From assembly GCA_948144175.1 (NCBI GenBank), contig CANXME010001452.1, positions 496,001 to 560,000 of the forward strand: a DNA stretch of 64,000 nucleotides, read 5' to 3'. The DNA is from Closterium sp. NIES-65 (lineage: Eukaryota; Streptophyta; Zygnematophyceae; Desmidiales; Closteriaceae). Below are positions 10,362 through 21,816 of this stretch, piece by piece (position 1 is the first letter of the stretch; every line of letters begins with the position of its first letter). Under the pieces are notes generated by a model that was not told where the DNA came from, did not search any database, and saw only the letters and a list, made by a program, of their open reading frames with translations. The position numbers and the translations under genes were made by a program.

Positions 10362-11323
10362 TGTGAGACGAACTTAGCAGGAGGCACGTTATTCGTTCAG
10401 TCACCCATGCGTACACTCACCATGCCGACGAGCTTGGCACACCCCCTGCAGAAGTGCCGGCTGAAATGGGGGCCCTGAATGAGGAGGTGATAAGTCGTTT
10501 ATCAAGGACCCATGTGAAGCGTTCTCACACTGTCGTGTCGCGGACGAAGGATCGTCGTTGGCGTGAGATCTAGCGATGCACGTGTTTCGGGGGCGTGCAT
10601 TGGTGGAGTATGTGGTGGCGGTCGATGCACAAAAACGTTCGCGCAGCGCCGTATGGGGATCTCGGGGACTTATTGATGTGCAAGTGTTTGCTGTTAGCTT
10701 CTTAGGGTTTGGATTTCGGAGTAAGGGATGGTGATGTGAGGACTTGTTAATTGGGTTATTGTGTGCGGTATTCCAGTGGGCATGCTCTTTTGGGTGTCGT
10801 TGTCCTAGGTGTGATGTCTGGTTTTGAAATTTGCAACGTTGGCTGTTATGCGGAGTGTGCAATCCTAAACCCTGTACCATAACATGACATGATTCTATAT
10901 CGAATGTAGAAAAGAACCCTGTATGGCGCAATGTATTGTTAATGGACTGTACTGTGAGAAGTTTGATGCAATGTTGAGTATGCGCGGCGTGTTTATGGCC
11001 AAGGCGCATGTAAAAAAAAAAAAAGTAGTTTGGTGCGGCGCGCGGATGGGCGATGTTGCCGCTAATGTAAGATCAAAGTGACATTTGGTCACTGGTTTCG
11101 CTTCCGGTATGCGGAAAGGCACTTTTTGAGGTACCGTATAGTTTCGGCTAAAAGACCCGCCAGTAAGAAGGTCCCCTGGGACTCTTGAATGGGAAGGGGG
11201 ACTCTTATTGTGGCAGGTTTTGTGAGGACCTCCCCTTTGCCTCTAATCATCATAAGACCCCCCCTTTTCTGTATATAGTAGTTATTATTGCTATTGTGCA
11301 TAAATTTTTACTGGCACAAATTC
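10362..11323. other. Unassigned sequence next to a copia insertion
   Basis: No supported gene. 11128-11160 is similar in inverted orientation to 25284-25316 on the far side of the copia insertion. The motif ATAAGACCCCCCC occurs at about 11250 and again at about 11443. Confidence 0.4.
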
Positions 11324-11395
11324 GAATTCTGACACGGTTTTTGTGTCAGACTCGAATTCTGACACTCTACTTGTGTCAGACTCGAATTCTGACAC
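11324..11395 (+). repeat. 30-bp tandem repeat with hairpin-forming arms
   Basis: 2.4 copies of a 30-bp unit starting GAATTCTGACAC and ending TTGTGTCAGACTC. Neighbouring units create GTGTCAGA...TCTGACAC inverted arms of 8 bp around a 7-nt loop. Confidence 0.75.
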
Positions 11396-11497
11396 AGATC
11401 TGACGTGCTGCTAGCGCGAAATTTGCGCGGATTCGGTACGAATATAAGACCCCCCCGCCCCAAATTGAGCTGTACACCCTAACTAACTGATTGATAG

Positions 11498-11629
11498 TGT
11501 CAAACTTATGTGCTGCTTATTGTGTAGGCTGTAGTGGGGGTAGCCTATATGGAGTACAACTCAATTAGGGTTTCCTACTTGTACCCATCTCTTCTGATGT
11601 TAATCATTCCTGCTTGTTAGATTCTGACA
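11498..11629 (+). repeat. 5' LTR of Copia-H
   Basis: 132 bp, TGTCAAACTTATGTG to GATTCTGACA, partner of 25061-25191. Confidence 0.88.
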
Positions 11630-11689
11630 TGGTTTCAGAGCATTAGGTCCATAGGACCGATTTTTTTTTTGCCCACCATTACCTAGGGA

Positions 11690-12235
11690 CCGACTGCGGT
11701 TACCGCGTTACCCCACACCCTGCCCTGCGCTGCACCGTCAGCGCGCGCCCTGCCCTGCCCTGCCTTGCGTCGTGCTGCCCCGCGCACGCCCTGCCCTGCC
11801 TTGCATCGCGCTGCCCCGTGCACGCCCTGCCCTGCCTTGCGTCGTGCTGCTCCGCGCACGCCCTGCCCTGTCCCGCATCGCGCTGCCCTGCGCACGCCCT
11901 GCCCTGCCCCGCGTCGCGCTGCCCCGCGCACGCCCTACTCCGCGTCCTGCTGCAGCCCGTGCGTCGCGCCCTGCTGCAGCCCGCACGTCGCGCCCTGCTG
12001 CAGCCCGCAAGTCGCGCCCTGCTGCCCTGCGCGTCGCGCTCTCCTGCCCTGCGCGTCGCGCTCTGCTGCAGCCCGCACATCGCGTCCTGATGCCCTGCGC
12101 GTCGCGCCCTACGGCAGCCTGTGCATCACGCTCTGCTGCCCCGCGTATCACGCTCTGCTGCCCCGCGTGTCACGCTCTGCTGCAGCCTGTGCGTAGCGCC
12201 CTGCTGCCCTGCGCGTCGGGCCCTACGGCAGTTGG
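11690..12235 (+). repeat. GC-rich tandem leader of Copia-H
   Basis: Degenerate units of about 25-30 bp around GCGCACGCCCTGCCCTGCC and later CCCTGCTGCAGCCCG. Open frames on both strands come from the repeat. The gag N-terminus seen in related copies is absent, so the leader joins the glycine tract directly. Confidence 0.75.
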
Positions 12236-13033
12236 GGTTGTGGCGGCGGCCGTAGTGGCAGTCGCCTTGGAGCTGGTCGGTCGGGAGTTTCTGGCGGTGG
12301 CCAGATGCAGCTGCAGCGGCGTCCGCGCGAGACCCTTACGCCACAGCAGCTACGTGAGTGGTACGCTCAGAGTAGAGGGTCTCGGGGTACTGCTCGCTGC
12401 CCGTACGTCATTCGCACAGGTGATCGGGCTGGTCAGACTTGCGGGACAATTGGTCACACACAGTCTTGCTGCTTCGCCGGTCTGAGCGACGCTTGGCGTA
12501 CAGAGTTTGGTGACGCAGCTGAGCTCCCCAGCTGGGTGGAGCTGCTTAGGCAGAGAGTGGATATCTTTGCTCTTGACTATGATGCTATCCTCACTGCCAT
12601 GTATGCATTGCCTGTTAGTGCTGAGGGTGACTGTTACCTGTGTGTGCCGCCCGACCCAGGTATAGAGGCTGCTGCTCTAGGTGCTAGTGAGTCTGCTGCG
12701 CTAGGTGCTAGTGAGTCTGCTGCTCTAGGTGATGGTGAGTCTGCTCTCTCTGGTACTGCGCCTGCTGCAGCCTTGCACACCTTCACGCTTGACTCAAGTG
12801 CTTCCCGCTGTTTCTTTCGCGACAGTGACACAGTCACACCGCTCTCTGCCCCGGTTGCTGTATCTTTGGCTGACCCCTCCGGGGGCCCAGTCCTTGCACG
12901 TTCCAGGACTCTTCTGCCGTGTCCAGCGGTTTCGTCTAGCTCACTGTCAAATCTTCACCTCCCCTCGTTCTCTACGAACTTGGTGAGCAACGCCGTCCTT
13001 CAGGATGAGTGGGTTGATACCTTCACCCCTTGA
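12236..13033 (+). pseudogene. Copia-H gag C-terminus and protease
   Basis: After a glycine/serine/arginine tract (about 12240-12300) the frame encodes LTPQQLREWYAQ and a cysteine motif, C-PYVIRTGDRAGQT-C-GTIG-H-TQSC-C, i.e. C-X13-C-X4-H-X4-C. Then come repeated ALGASESA units and the protease region LDSSASRCFFRDSD, where related copies have LDSGAS: the active-site Gly is Ser. It ends at TGA 13031-13033. The N-terminal half of Gag found in the copy at 43689-50977 is missing. Confidence 0.7.
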
Positions 13034-13679
13034 GGACAGCGTGTGGTGATCAGTACGTGCTCCCGGACTGGCCGGCACCTGGCCACGTTCACCCGTCGGC
13101 CTGGGTCAAGTCTGTACACACTGACTACTGCGCCTCCTCAGGTAGCTGCGTCTGCGTCTGCGTCAGGTCAGCTGTCAGCCCCCTGCTCGTGTCGCGCCCT
13201 GTCGCACTAGACGCTCCTTTGGCACCACCGCCTTGGTCACCCCTCCGTGGCACGCCTTCGTGGCATGCACTCCCGTATCCTTCTCTCTGGTCTTCCCAGG
13301 TCTCTCCCTCCCCTCCCACCCTCGCCTGCCCCTCCCTGTCTTCCCTATTTTGAGTGGCGGCAGCGCGCTGCTCCTCACTCCTCCGAGTTTCCCCCGACGA
13401 TTTCTCCCCTGCAGACTCTCCACATGGACGTGTGGGGCCCAGCCCGCGTCCGTGGAAAGGGCCGCGAGTGCTACTTTCTACTGGTTGTCGACGACTACAC
13501 GCGTTACACCACGGTCTTTCCCTTGTGCACCAAGGGGGAGGTCTCTGATGTTTTGATCCCTTGGATCCGCGCTTTTCGTCTCCACCTCCGCGAGCGATTC
13601 GAGACGGACCTTCCCGTCCTGCGTCTTCACTCTGACAGAGGTGGTGAGTTTTCCCCTGACCTCATTGCGGGACTTTTTG
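13034..13679 (+). pseudogene. Copia-H integrase, part 1
   Basis: Frames across 13034-13679 include LQTLHMDVWGPARVRGKG (first catalytic Asp region), LLVVDDYTRYTTVFPL and LRLHSDRGGEFSPDL (second catalytic Asp). Frame changes between 13040 and 13250 break the pre-integrase segment. The frame is cut after GLF by the insertion at 13680 and resumes at 21817. Confidence 0.8.
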
Positions 13680-13966
13680 CTGGGTGCACGTCATTCTGGG
13701 TGCATATAATCCTAACGTCCTGCCGAGTGCTCGTGCTATTCATGTGTGCATTGTTTGCATGAGCATATCTCATTGTGCATGGCTGTTGGATATTTTCGTC
13801 TCTGTGTTTTTCTCCAAGTTTAAATGCTTGATCATGCAAGAAAAATCCAGAGCTTTCCGACGATACCAAGATCGCCTTATTCCGACCAAGATCGCCCAAG
13901 TTACAAGATTTCCAAGACTTGGATTTCTTATTACCTTTTGGGGTTATATCTAATTTGGGTGATTAC

Positions 13967-14947
13967 TGCGGAGATAACTACTACAACGGGAGCTTAGGGT
14001 ACTGGCTAGGCACGTGTGCTCGTGTGATGTCTGCGTTCGTTGGTCCTTAGACGTTTTCCTAGTGCTCACACTGCTTGCTAGTTCATGGGGCAATTTGGCA
14101 AGAGTTTCACTAGAGAACGTTGTCAATAATGGTACAATGAAGTTGGCAATGCAAGACTACATCAGAGCTAGCATTCAGGTTGGTCGACTCCCAGCACAGC
14201 ATGGTCAACCGCGTTCCAGCACGACTTGGTCGACCACGCTACAGCAGTGCAAAGTCGACAGCTTGCCAACGCTGCAGGTTGACGGTGTGCCAGCATTGCT
14301 CACGCAGGACAGCAGTGCACCCGCTTTGCAGGTGCGCGCAGATGATTGGCGTGCAAAGTCTCGTCACCTGCACAGCGCACACACCACGTCAACCTCGGGC
14401 TAGCGACTGCCTCTGATCCGCCACGACGACCTCGGGATACCACCATGGAGGTCGGTCTCGCCAACTTCGCCTGGGTGACCGTCGCACTCCTTCGCAGAAC
14501 CTCGTCACCCAGGTATCCTGGTCGACCGGGCAACTTTGTCGACCAGCTGCTCCTGTATGTGCTCGTCGACCTCCCAAGTCGACAACCACACCAAGTCGAC
14601 CTCACCAGGTCGACCACTCCTCCGATCGACCAGATCTAGGTCGACGTCACTCCTGGTCGACCAGTGCAGTTGTCAGCCGACCACCCAAGTCTGCTACCCA
14701 AAGTCGGCGTCACCAGGTACGTCGGCGCCGACTTCCAGACTGACTTCTTGAAGTTGGCGACCTCCCAAGTCGGCGCCCTCCCAAGTCGGCGCCGACGTGC
14801 AAGTCGGTGACCTTGCAAGTCGGTGACCTTGCAAGTCGGTGACCTTGCAAGTCGGTGACCTGGCAAGTCGGTGACCTTCCGTACACCCCACCACGAAGTC
14901 GGCTCCGCCAAAGCGTGGACGGGGCCAACACACAACTCCCGTTGACA
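13967..14947 (-). repeat. 3' LTR of Copia-A
   Basis: 981 bp. Contains five copies of a 16-bp unit (GCAAGTCGGTGACCTT) at 14799-14878 and many GTCGAC/AAGTCGGC motifs. Confidence 0.95.
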
Positions 14948-15078
14948 CTCCCCTGCCGCGTTCACGCTTGGGCCCCCCCAAGTCCACTCGGCAGTACTCC
15001 TCGGAGAATAGCTCGTCGACGTGCACCCAACACACAGCACGTCGTCCACCGCACCAACCATGCAAGAGGGCATGGCAC
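14948..15078 (-). other. Copia-A 3' untranslated region and polypurine tract
   Basis: 131 bp between the pol stop and the 3' LTR, ending in GGCAGGGGAG next to TGTCAACGGG. Confidence 0.7.
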
Positions 15079-16905
15079 CTACTGCTGCACGTTGTCATCT
15101 TTGTCGCCCACGTCGGCCAAGCGCACCTGGCCGATGGCGACGGAGCACCGGTTGAAGGCCGGATAGTGCAGCGCCTTCGTCAGGAAGTCGGCCGGCTGCT
15201 CAGTGGTCGGGATGTACCTCAGCGAGAACTTCCCGCGCTTCACCATGTGCTGCAGCCAGGCCTGTCGCCGCTCCATGTGCTTGAGGTTGCCCGTCAACCC
15301 CATGCCCTCGACGACTGTGATGGCCGACTTGTTGTCCACCCGAAGGACGGTCGGCTTCCCGGCATCCAGCTGCCGGAACTCTGCAAGGAGGAAGCGAAGT
15401 CGGCGTCCTTCCTTGCCAGCTTCGGTGGCTGCCACGTACTCCGACTCAGTCGACGACAACGTCGCACACTTGATGCGCTGGCTCGACCAGGAGACTGCGG
15501 CCCCTCCATAGACGAACACGTAGCCACCCGTGCTCGTACTGTTCTGCTTGTCACCGGCGTCGTCAGCGTCCACGTAGCCGACCAGCTCCAGCGACTCAGG
15601 TCCACCGCCGAACTCCAGGGCGGTGTCGCGTGTGTTGGCGAGGTAGGCGAGGCAGCGATCGACCTCGCGCCAGTGCTGGTCGCTCCTCACCGTGAGGCCG
15701 CTCCCCAGCTTGCTGCAGGCGAAGGCGACATCCGGCCTCGTCGTTGTCGCCGCGAACTGCAGCGAGCCGACCTTCTGCCGGTACTCCTCCTCCTGCCGTT
15801 CCTGCGCCTCCTCGTCATCGAAGGTGAGTTCGGCGTAGGCACCGACCGAGACCGGCGTCTTCGGGGTGCGCCCGGTCTGCTCCTCGTCGAGGAAGCGCCT
15901 ACGCAGCTTGTCGGCGTAGCCCTGCTGGTGCAACCATAGCTTCCCCGCCGACCTGTCGCGCACGATCTCCAGCCCGAGGTACTTCTGCACCGGCGAGATC
16001 TCGCGCAGCTCGAAGGCGGCTTCCAGCAGCTCCTTCAACTCCTTTAGCAACGCAGCGCTGCTGCTGGCGGCAAGCAGGTCGTCGACGTAGACCAGCACCC
16101 AGCAGGCTACTTCACCCTCGCCGACTTTGTAGTAAAGGGCCTCGTCGACCTGGCTCTTCTTCCACCTGGCGCCGACCAGCACATCGTTGAGCGCCAAGTA
16201 CCACAACAGCGGCGACTGCTTCAGCCCGTACAGGCTCTTCAGCAGCTTACATACCCGGCCGGTTCCGTCGTTGAAGTAGTCCGGCTGAGACATGTACAGC
16301 ACCCGATCGAGCTTGCTCTGCAGGAAGGCGTTCTTCATGTCGAGCTGCATCAGGTTAAGGTTGAGGACGGCGACGATGCTGAGGAAGATCCTCAGCGTGA
16401 CATAGCTGCTCACCGTCGCGAACGTCTCGTCGTAGTCGGCGCCATACACCTGTGTGAAGCCCTTCACGACCAGCCTCGCCTTCTCTCGCTCGACGGTGTC
16501 GTCGATGTGGTACTTCGTCGTCAACACCCACCGGTTCTTCATGACGTTCACCCCCGGCGGGCGTTCGACCTGCTCCCAAGTGCCCATGTTGATGAGGCTC
16601 CGAATCTCCTCCTCCATGGCGGCCTTCACCGCCGGGCCCTTCCAGCTCGCCAGCGCCTCTTTCACCGTCATCGTCGAGATGTCCCAACGGTGGTCGGGGT
16701 CAGCTAGCATGTCGGGGTCGAGCTCCGGAAACTCCTCATCCTCCTCGGCGTCGTCGTACAGCAGGTCGTCGTCATCGTCCACGTCATACACCGTGGTGAA
16801 GGCAGCGGGGACGAAGAAGTCAGGCGTCCTCCGAAGTCGGCCTGAACGTCGCGGTCCTTGCTGGACCTCCTCGGCGTCCCCTCCATCGTCACTGTCGTCA
16901 CTGCC
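15079..16905 (-). pseudogene. Copia-A reverse transcriptase and RNase H
   Basis: The frame continues from the integrase tail; Met at 16791 follows an acidic linker. RT fingers VMKNRWVLTTKYHID and VKGFTQVYGADYDETFATV, palm MQLDMKNAFLQSKLD, catalytic WVLVYVDDLLAA, then RNase H VGYVDADDAGDKQNSTSTGG, STESEYVAATEAGKEGRRL and LRVDNKSAITVVEG. It ends DNVQQ at TAG 15079-15081. No lesion is visible inside RT/RH. Thus only the two TAG codons clearly separate this copy from a complete polyprotein. Confidence 0.92.
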
Positions 16906-17943
16906 CTAGGCGTCCTGCTGCTCCTCAGCCGGCGTCCCAGCCGACTGCTCCACTGTGGTCGGCTTCCCAGCCGACTTCTCCCCTGTGGTCGGCTCCCCTG
17001 CCGACGTCCCGGTCGCCGACTGCTCCGTGGTCGGCTTCACGCCAGCCTGCTCCTTTGTCGGCTGCTGCTCCCGGACCTGCTCCTCCCCTGTCGACTCCAA
17101 TCCCTCGTCGATTCGCCGCTCGTCACGTCGGCCACCGGCGATGCACTTGGCCGGCGCCGAAGGCGGCGTCCCACTACTCCCCTCATCGCCGGAGGCCGAC
17201 ACCGAGGTCAGCCCACGCATGTCGGCCACGAGGGGAGGGGTCAGAGGGTGAGGGGTAGGGGTGTGGACGTCCTCTACGTCCTCAGCAGCAAGCTCACCGA
17301 CCTCGGCAAGCAGCGGCAGCGTCGCCGACGAGGTGTCAGAGGGCGGCAAGCGGTCGGACACCAGCCCATGCTCCGTCTTCCACTCGGCCAGCGACAGCTC
17401 CTCGTAGAACACCACGTCCGACGTGGTGACCACCCGGTCAGTGGCGACGTCAAGGAGCTCCCAGCCCTTGCTCGCCTCTGACACACCAAGGTGCAGGCCC
17501 CACTTGGCCTTCGGCTGCAGCTTCCCACCGCGCTGCTGCTCAGGGACAAGGAACTGCGCCATGAAGCCCCACACCCGTGCCAGCGACAAGTCGGGCTTCT
17601 TCCCGGTCAGCAGCTGGTACGGTGTCGTTCCCGGCGGCAGCGTCGACCTCTCAAGGCAGTTGCGGACCCAGCCGGCCTGCCGCAGAGCGAGGTGCCACCA
17701 GTGGTGCTGCACACCCATGTGCAGCAGCATAGTCCGCACCGACTCCACTACCGTTCTCATCTCCCGTTCCGCCATGCCGTTCTGCTGCGGGGTGTATGGG
17801 CAGGTCAGGTCGTGGACGATCCCCTTGTCGTTCACGAAGTCGGTGAACTGCTTCCCGAGGAACTCCCCTCCCCGGTCAGAGCGCAGCATCAACACCGACT
17901 TCTTTGTCTGCCGCTCAGCCACCGCCAGCCACTGTACAAACGC
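16906..17943 (-). pseudogene. Copia-A integrase, rest of core and tail
   Basis: Same frame as the upstream part. LMLRSDRGGEFLGKQF carries the second catalytic Asp and PYTPQQNGMAEREMRTV the catalytic Glu. RSTLPPGTTPYQLLTGKKPD and VWGFMAQFLVPE are typical of the copia integrase C-terminal part. A Thr/Ala/Glu-rich tail (TTGEKSAGKPTTVEQSAGT) links to RT. It ends at TAG 16906-16908 after EEQQDA; the frame stays open beyond. Confidence 0.9.
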
Positions 17944-20235
17944 CTACAACGCATCGGACTTCTTGGCGACCGGCTTCACCCACACATAGCGGGTCTTGCG
18001 GTCCTTCAACAGCAAGAAGTACAGGCTGCCATCCTTGGCAGCCACGCGAAACGGCCCGCACAGGTCGATGTGCACGACGGCGAGCACGTCGTCGGCGTCG
18101 AAGCCTTGGTCGGGGAAGGTGTGCCGCGCCAGTTTCCCACCGACGCACGAGACACACGGAGAGTCGGCGTCCGTCGCCGACTTGAGGTCCAGCCCAATGG
18201 CGACCTCGTTCTTTGCCGAGCTCCGTATGGTGTCCATGCAGACATGCGCAAGCCTTGCATGCATCCGGTCCGGCGTCGACTTCGTCTTCGAGATGATCGC
18301 CCGCAGAGCCACCACCTCCGTCGTGGGCGGCGTCGACCTCGTCGCGCAGGGGCGCAGGTCGGTGCAGAGGACTCGTCCAGAGTACGTCGCCTGCCCGAGC
18401 ACCTCCCCTGCTGCCGATACGAGCAACATGCCGTCTCCGTCCTCCTGCAGCTTCACGCCATGCTCCTTCAGCTGGCCGGCCGACAGCAGGTTGGCTCGCA
18501 CACCCGGGACGTACAACACGTCGGGGATGAGCACCTCCTTCCCGGCCTCTCCTTGCAGGGCGATGGTGCCGCAGCCCTGGACATCCTGCAGCGCCCCATT
18601 GAAGCCGCGCACATGCCTGATGACGCTGCTCGGCTGCAAGTCGACGAAGGCTTCCTTCGTCCCCATCAGGTGGTGGGAGCAACCGGTGTCGAGCAGGACC
18701 ACCGCCGGGTTCGCCTGCACAGCCGCCGCCACCGCCTGGAAGTCCTCTCCGGCCTCCGGCGCCAGAGAGATGGTCGGCTCCACGACGCCGACCAGCGAGC
18801 ACGACGCCGTCTTGTCGTCTCGCCCCTTGCCGCCTGCAACGGAGTCGGCGTCCTTCGCCGAAGTCGATGTCTTGGTCAACTGCTTCTCCTTGCGCGGTTG
18901 GTTGCCTCCACGACGTGGACGACGGCTGCCAGACCTCCCGCGGCCGCCCTTGTCGTCGTCGTCGGAGTCACTGCGGTCGGGACACTCAAAGGAGAGGTGA
19001 TCGGGGCTGCGGCAGATCCAGCACTCCCGTCGTCGACCTCCTCCGCCTCGACCGCCGTCCTTGGCCGACTTCTTCTTGTCGACCTCCTTGGCCGGCTTCC
19101 AGCCACTGCTACCACCACCGCCAGACTGCCCGCTCTGTCCCGGTCGGCCTCCTTGCTTCGCTGAGGTGACCAAGTTCGCCTGCGCCAAGAGCTCCTGCGA
19201 CCGCTCAGCCTCCTGCATCGCCTCGTCCTGCAGGATATACGAGGTCAGGTTGTCCTCGTTGAGCGTCGCCCTTGTGCTCGGCGCCAGAGACAGCCGCTTC
19301 AGCAGGTTGTAGCTGCTAGAGAGACCCTGCATGACATGGGTGATATACGACGCCGTGGAGTACTGCGCTCCGGCCATCCTGATGGTGGCGAGAATTCGCC
19401 TGGCTCGGTTGCAGTAGTCGGTCGCACTCTCCTCGTCACCCATACGCAGGTGTGTCAGTTGTCCCTCCAGCTGGGCGATGAACAGGTCGTCGGTAACCTG
19501 GTACGTCGACTCGATGAAATGCCACGCCCGGTGGCCGGCGTCGAGGTACTCCCGGCACCACTTCAAGGCGATCTGCACGCCCGGCGAGCAGCACCGCGAG
19601 ATGACCGTGAAGGTCAACAGCTGCACGGCGAGAAACTCCGCACGCAGGTCGGAGTGGTGCTCCCCCGGCGTCGCCACGGTCCCTCGGGCGAAGCCAATCA
19701 GCCCGGCCATCTCCAGCTGGGGCTCGATGGCTTCCTTCCAGGTGAGAATGTCGGGTCGACCGACCAGCGGAGGGGTGACCGAGATCCTGTCCGGCGTAAA
19801 CTTGAAGTAGCCGTAGCTCGGTGCAATCCCACCTGCCGTCACCTGGGACGCCGACATAGGCGACAGCCCACTTCGACGCCCACCAGCGTCGCCATGCAAG
19901 GAGCCTGCAGCCGCCGACGACTGCATCCCTCGCGCCTGAACGCCGCCGACTTCACCGGCGTGTATCACACCTCTCTGTTTCGACGTGCCTCCAGCACTTC
20001 TGCCGACTTGACCACCACCGGCGTTGACGCCCACGTCGACGCCGCCTTCGTTGTTCACCGGACGAGGAGAGGCAGGTCGAGACGGGTGCTCCGTCGCCCA
20101 CATGGAGCGGAGTCCAGCCTCGACGACCGGCCAGGACAAGTCGCCATACTCGTTGGCCTCGTGCTTCCTCCTCGCGTTCTCCAACCGTGCCTCTAGGGTG
20201 TCCACCACCCCCGCGTCACCTACGGCTCCTACCAT
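17944..20235 (-). pseudogene. Copia-A gag, protease, start of integrase
   Basis: A 763-aa frame starting at the first Met after the 5' LTR. Order: Gag (WKEAIEPQLEMAGLIGFARG; HRAWHFIESTYQVTDDLFIA), a basic stretch and CCHC zinc knuckle CWICRSPDHLSFEC (about 415-430), protease active site VVLLDTGCSHHLMG (about 545), the HHCC pre-integrase block (LHARLAHV...CVSCVGGKLARH, about 665-715), and the first catalytic integrase Asp in HIDLCGPF. It stops at TAG 17944-17946 within the integrase core; the same frame continues at once on the other side. No shift separates gag and pol. A C-to-T change of CAG is a plausible origin of the stop. Confidence 0.9.
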
Positions 20236-20324
20236 AGTGACTACCGCACAGTTGCCGGCATGCAGCTACGAAATAGGTAAGTGGTGTCTACGTCGACCTG
20301 ACTGAAAGGTAAGTCGTGTGCCGT

Positions 20325-20341
20325 CCACGCTCACCGCACCA
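20325..20341 (-). other. Copia-A tRNA primer-binding site
   Basis: TGGTGCGGTGAGCGTGG on the minus strand, starting at the base after the LTR terminal CA. The leading TGG pairs with a tRNA CCA end; I could not name the tRNA. Confidence 0.6.
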
Positions 20342-21322
20342 TGCGGAGATAACTACTACAACGGGAGCTTAGGGTACTGGCTAGGCACGTGTGCTCGTGT
20401 GATGTCTGCGTTCGTTGGTCCTTAGACGTTTTCCTAGTGCTCACACTGCTTGCTAGTTCATGGGGCAATTTGGCAAGAGTTTCACTAGAGAACGTTGTCA
20501 ATAATGGTACAATGAAGTTGGCAATGCAAGACTATATCAGAGCTAGCATTCAGGTTGGTCGACTGCCAGCACAGCATGGTCAACCGCGTTCCAGCACGAC
20601 TTGGTCGACCACGCTACAGCAGTGCAAAGTCGACAGCTTGCCAACGCTGCAGGTTGACGGTGTGCCAGCATTGCTCACGCAGGACAGCAGTGCACCCGCT
20701 TTGCAGGTGCGCGCAGATGATTGGCGTGCAAAGTCTCGTCACCTGCACAGCGCACACACCACGTCAACCTCGGGCTAGCGACTGCCTCTGATCCGCCACG
20801 ACGACCTCGGGATACCACCATGGAGGTCGGTCTCGCCAACTTCGCCTGGGTGACCGTTGCACTCCTTCGCAGAACCTCGTCACCCAGGTATCCTGGTCGA
20901 CCGGGCAACTTTGTCGACCAGCTGCTCCTGTATGTGCTCGTCGACCTCCCAAGTCGACAACCACACCAAGTCGACCTCACCAGGTCGACCACTCCTCTAG
21001 TCGACCAGATCTAGGTCGACGTCACTCCTGGTCGACCAGTGCAGTTGTCAGCCGACCACCCAAGTCTGCTACCCAAAGTCGGCGTCACCAGGTACGTCGG
21101 CGCCGACTTCCAGACTGACCTCTTGAAGTTGGTGACCTCCCAAGTCGGCGCCCTCCCAAGTCGGCGCCGACGTGCAAGTCGGTGACCTTGCAAGTCGGTG
21201 ACCTTGCAAGTCGGTGACCTTGCAAGTCGGTGACCTGGCAAGTCGGTGACCTTCCGTACACCCCACCACGAAGTCGGCTCCGCCCAAGCGTGGACGGGGC
21301 CAACACACAACTCCCGTTGACA
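20342..21322 (-). repeat. 5' LTR of Copia-A
   Basis: 981 bp, partner of 13967-14947, with the same five 16-bp units at 21174-21253. It should hold the element promoter, but I could not point to a reliable TATA box. Confidence 0.95.
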
Positions 21323-21816
21323 ATTACTTGGTGATGACTATAAAGGGATCTTTGGTTGGGTGGTTAGGGAAGGCAACTTTGAGTTTTGGATTGGGGTGGC
21401 TAGAAGTTTCTAGCATGGGTTGCAAATGTTGCAACACCTAGGCAAAATCCAACTAGATTGGATTTTGCATGTGACACCTTAAGGACCTCATGATGAGGGT
21501 TGCATCCTTGCTGCTAGGAAGGTTCCTACCATCCTTCCCTAGCTCTTGGAGAACCCCTTCCCTCTCATGGTTCTCTTGGTGGTCCCCAACTCCAACTTTC
21601 TATGCTCTAATGTTTGTACTTCCTCCACCATTCTAGTCATGCGGCTGCTGGACGTTTTTACTTGGTTCTCACTCTATAGACCATCTTAACGACTGATTCA
21701 ACTTGGAGATGGTAGCTAAGCCTAAGGCGCACAATCCTAGTGAGCGGATTTGCGTTTAGTTGAGAAATGAATTCGTCGTAAGTTCTCAAAGTGACGGATC
21801 CTGAACAACACTTTTG

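Larger units (their letters stand above)
13967..21322 (-). mobile_element. Copia-A, full-length long-LTR copia element
   Basis: Two 981-bp LTRs (13967-14947 and 20342-21322), about 99% identical by eye (roughly nine differences), start TGCGGAGA and end TTGACA on the + strand. The 5-bp TSD ATTAC is at 13962-13966 and 21323-21327. On the minus strand TGGTGCGGTGAGCGTGG directly follows the 5' LTR as primer site; it is not the initiator-Met type of the short-LTR family. GGCAGGGGAG precedes the 3' LTR. One polyprotein frame (20235-15079) is interrupted by two TAG codons. Total length is 7356 bp. A relatively recent insertion. Confidence 0.95.
13680..21809. mobile_element. Unclassified insertion in Copia-H integrase, carrying Copia-A
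   Basis: Excluding the nested Copia-A, the inserted DNA is 13680-13966 plus 21328-21809, about 770 bp, AT-richer than its host. It is bounded by ACTTTTTG (13672-13679) and ACTTTTG (21810-21816), which look like a 7-8 bp TSD with one T of slippage, and integrase coding resumes immediately after. I see no transposase frame, LTR ends or clear terminal inverted repeats. Family unknown. Confidence 0.6.

Noticed and set aside
11630-11644. tRNA gene
   Set aside because: The initiator-Met-tRNA similarity is a primer-binding site next to an LTR; no cloverleaf is present.
15000-20300. Long + strand frames such as 17491-19164 (557 aa)
   Set aside because: Antisense shadows of the Copia-A polyprotein, in GC-rich DNA with few stops.
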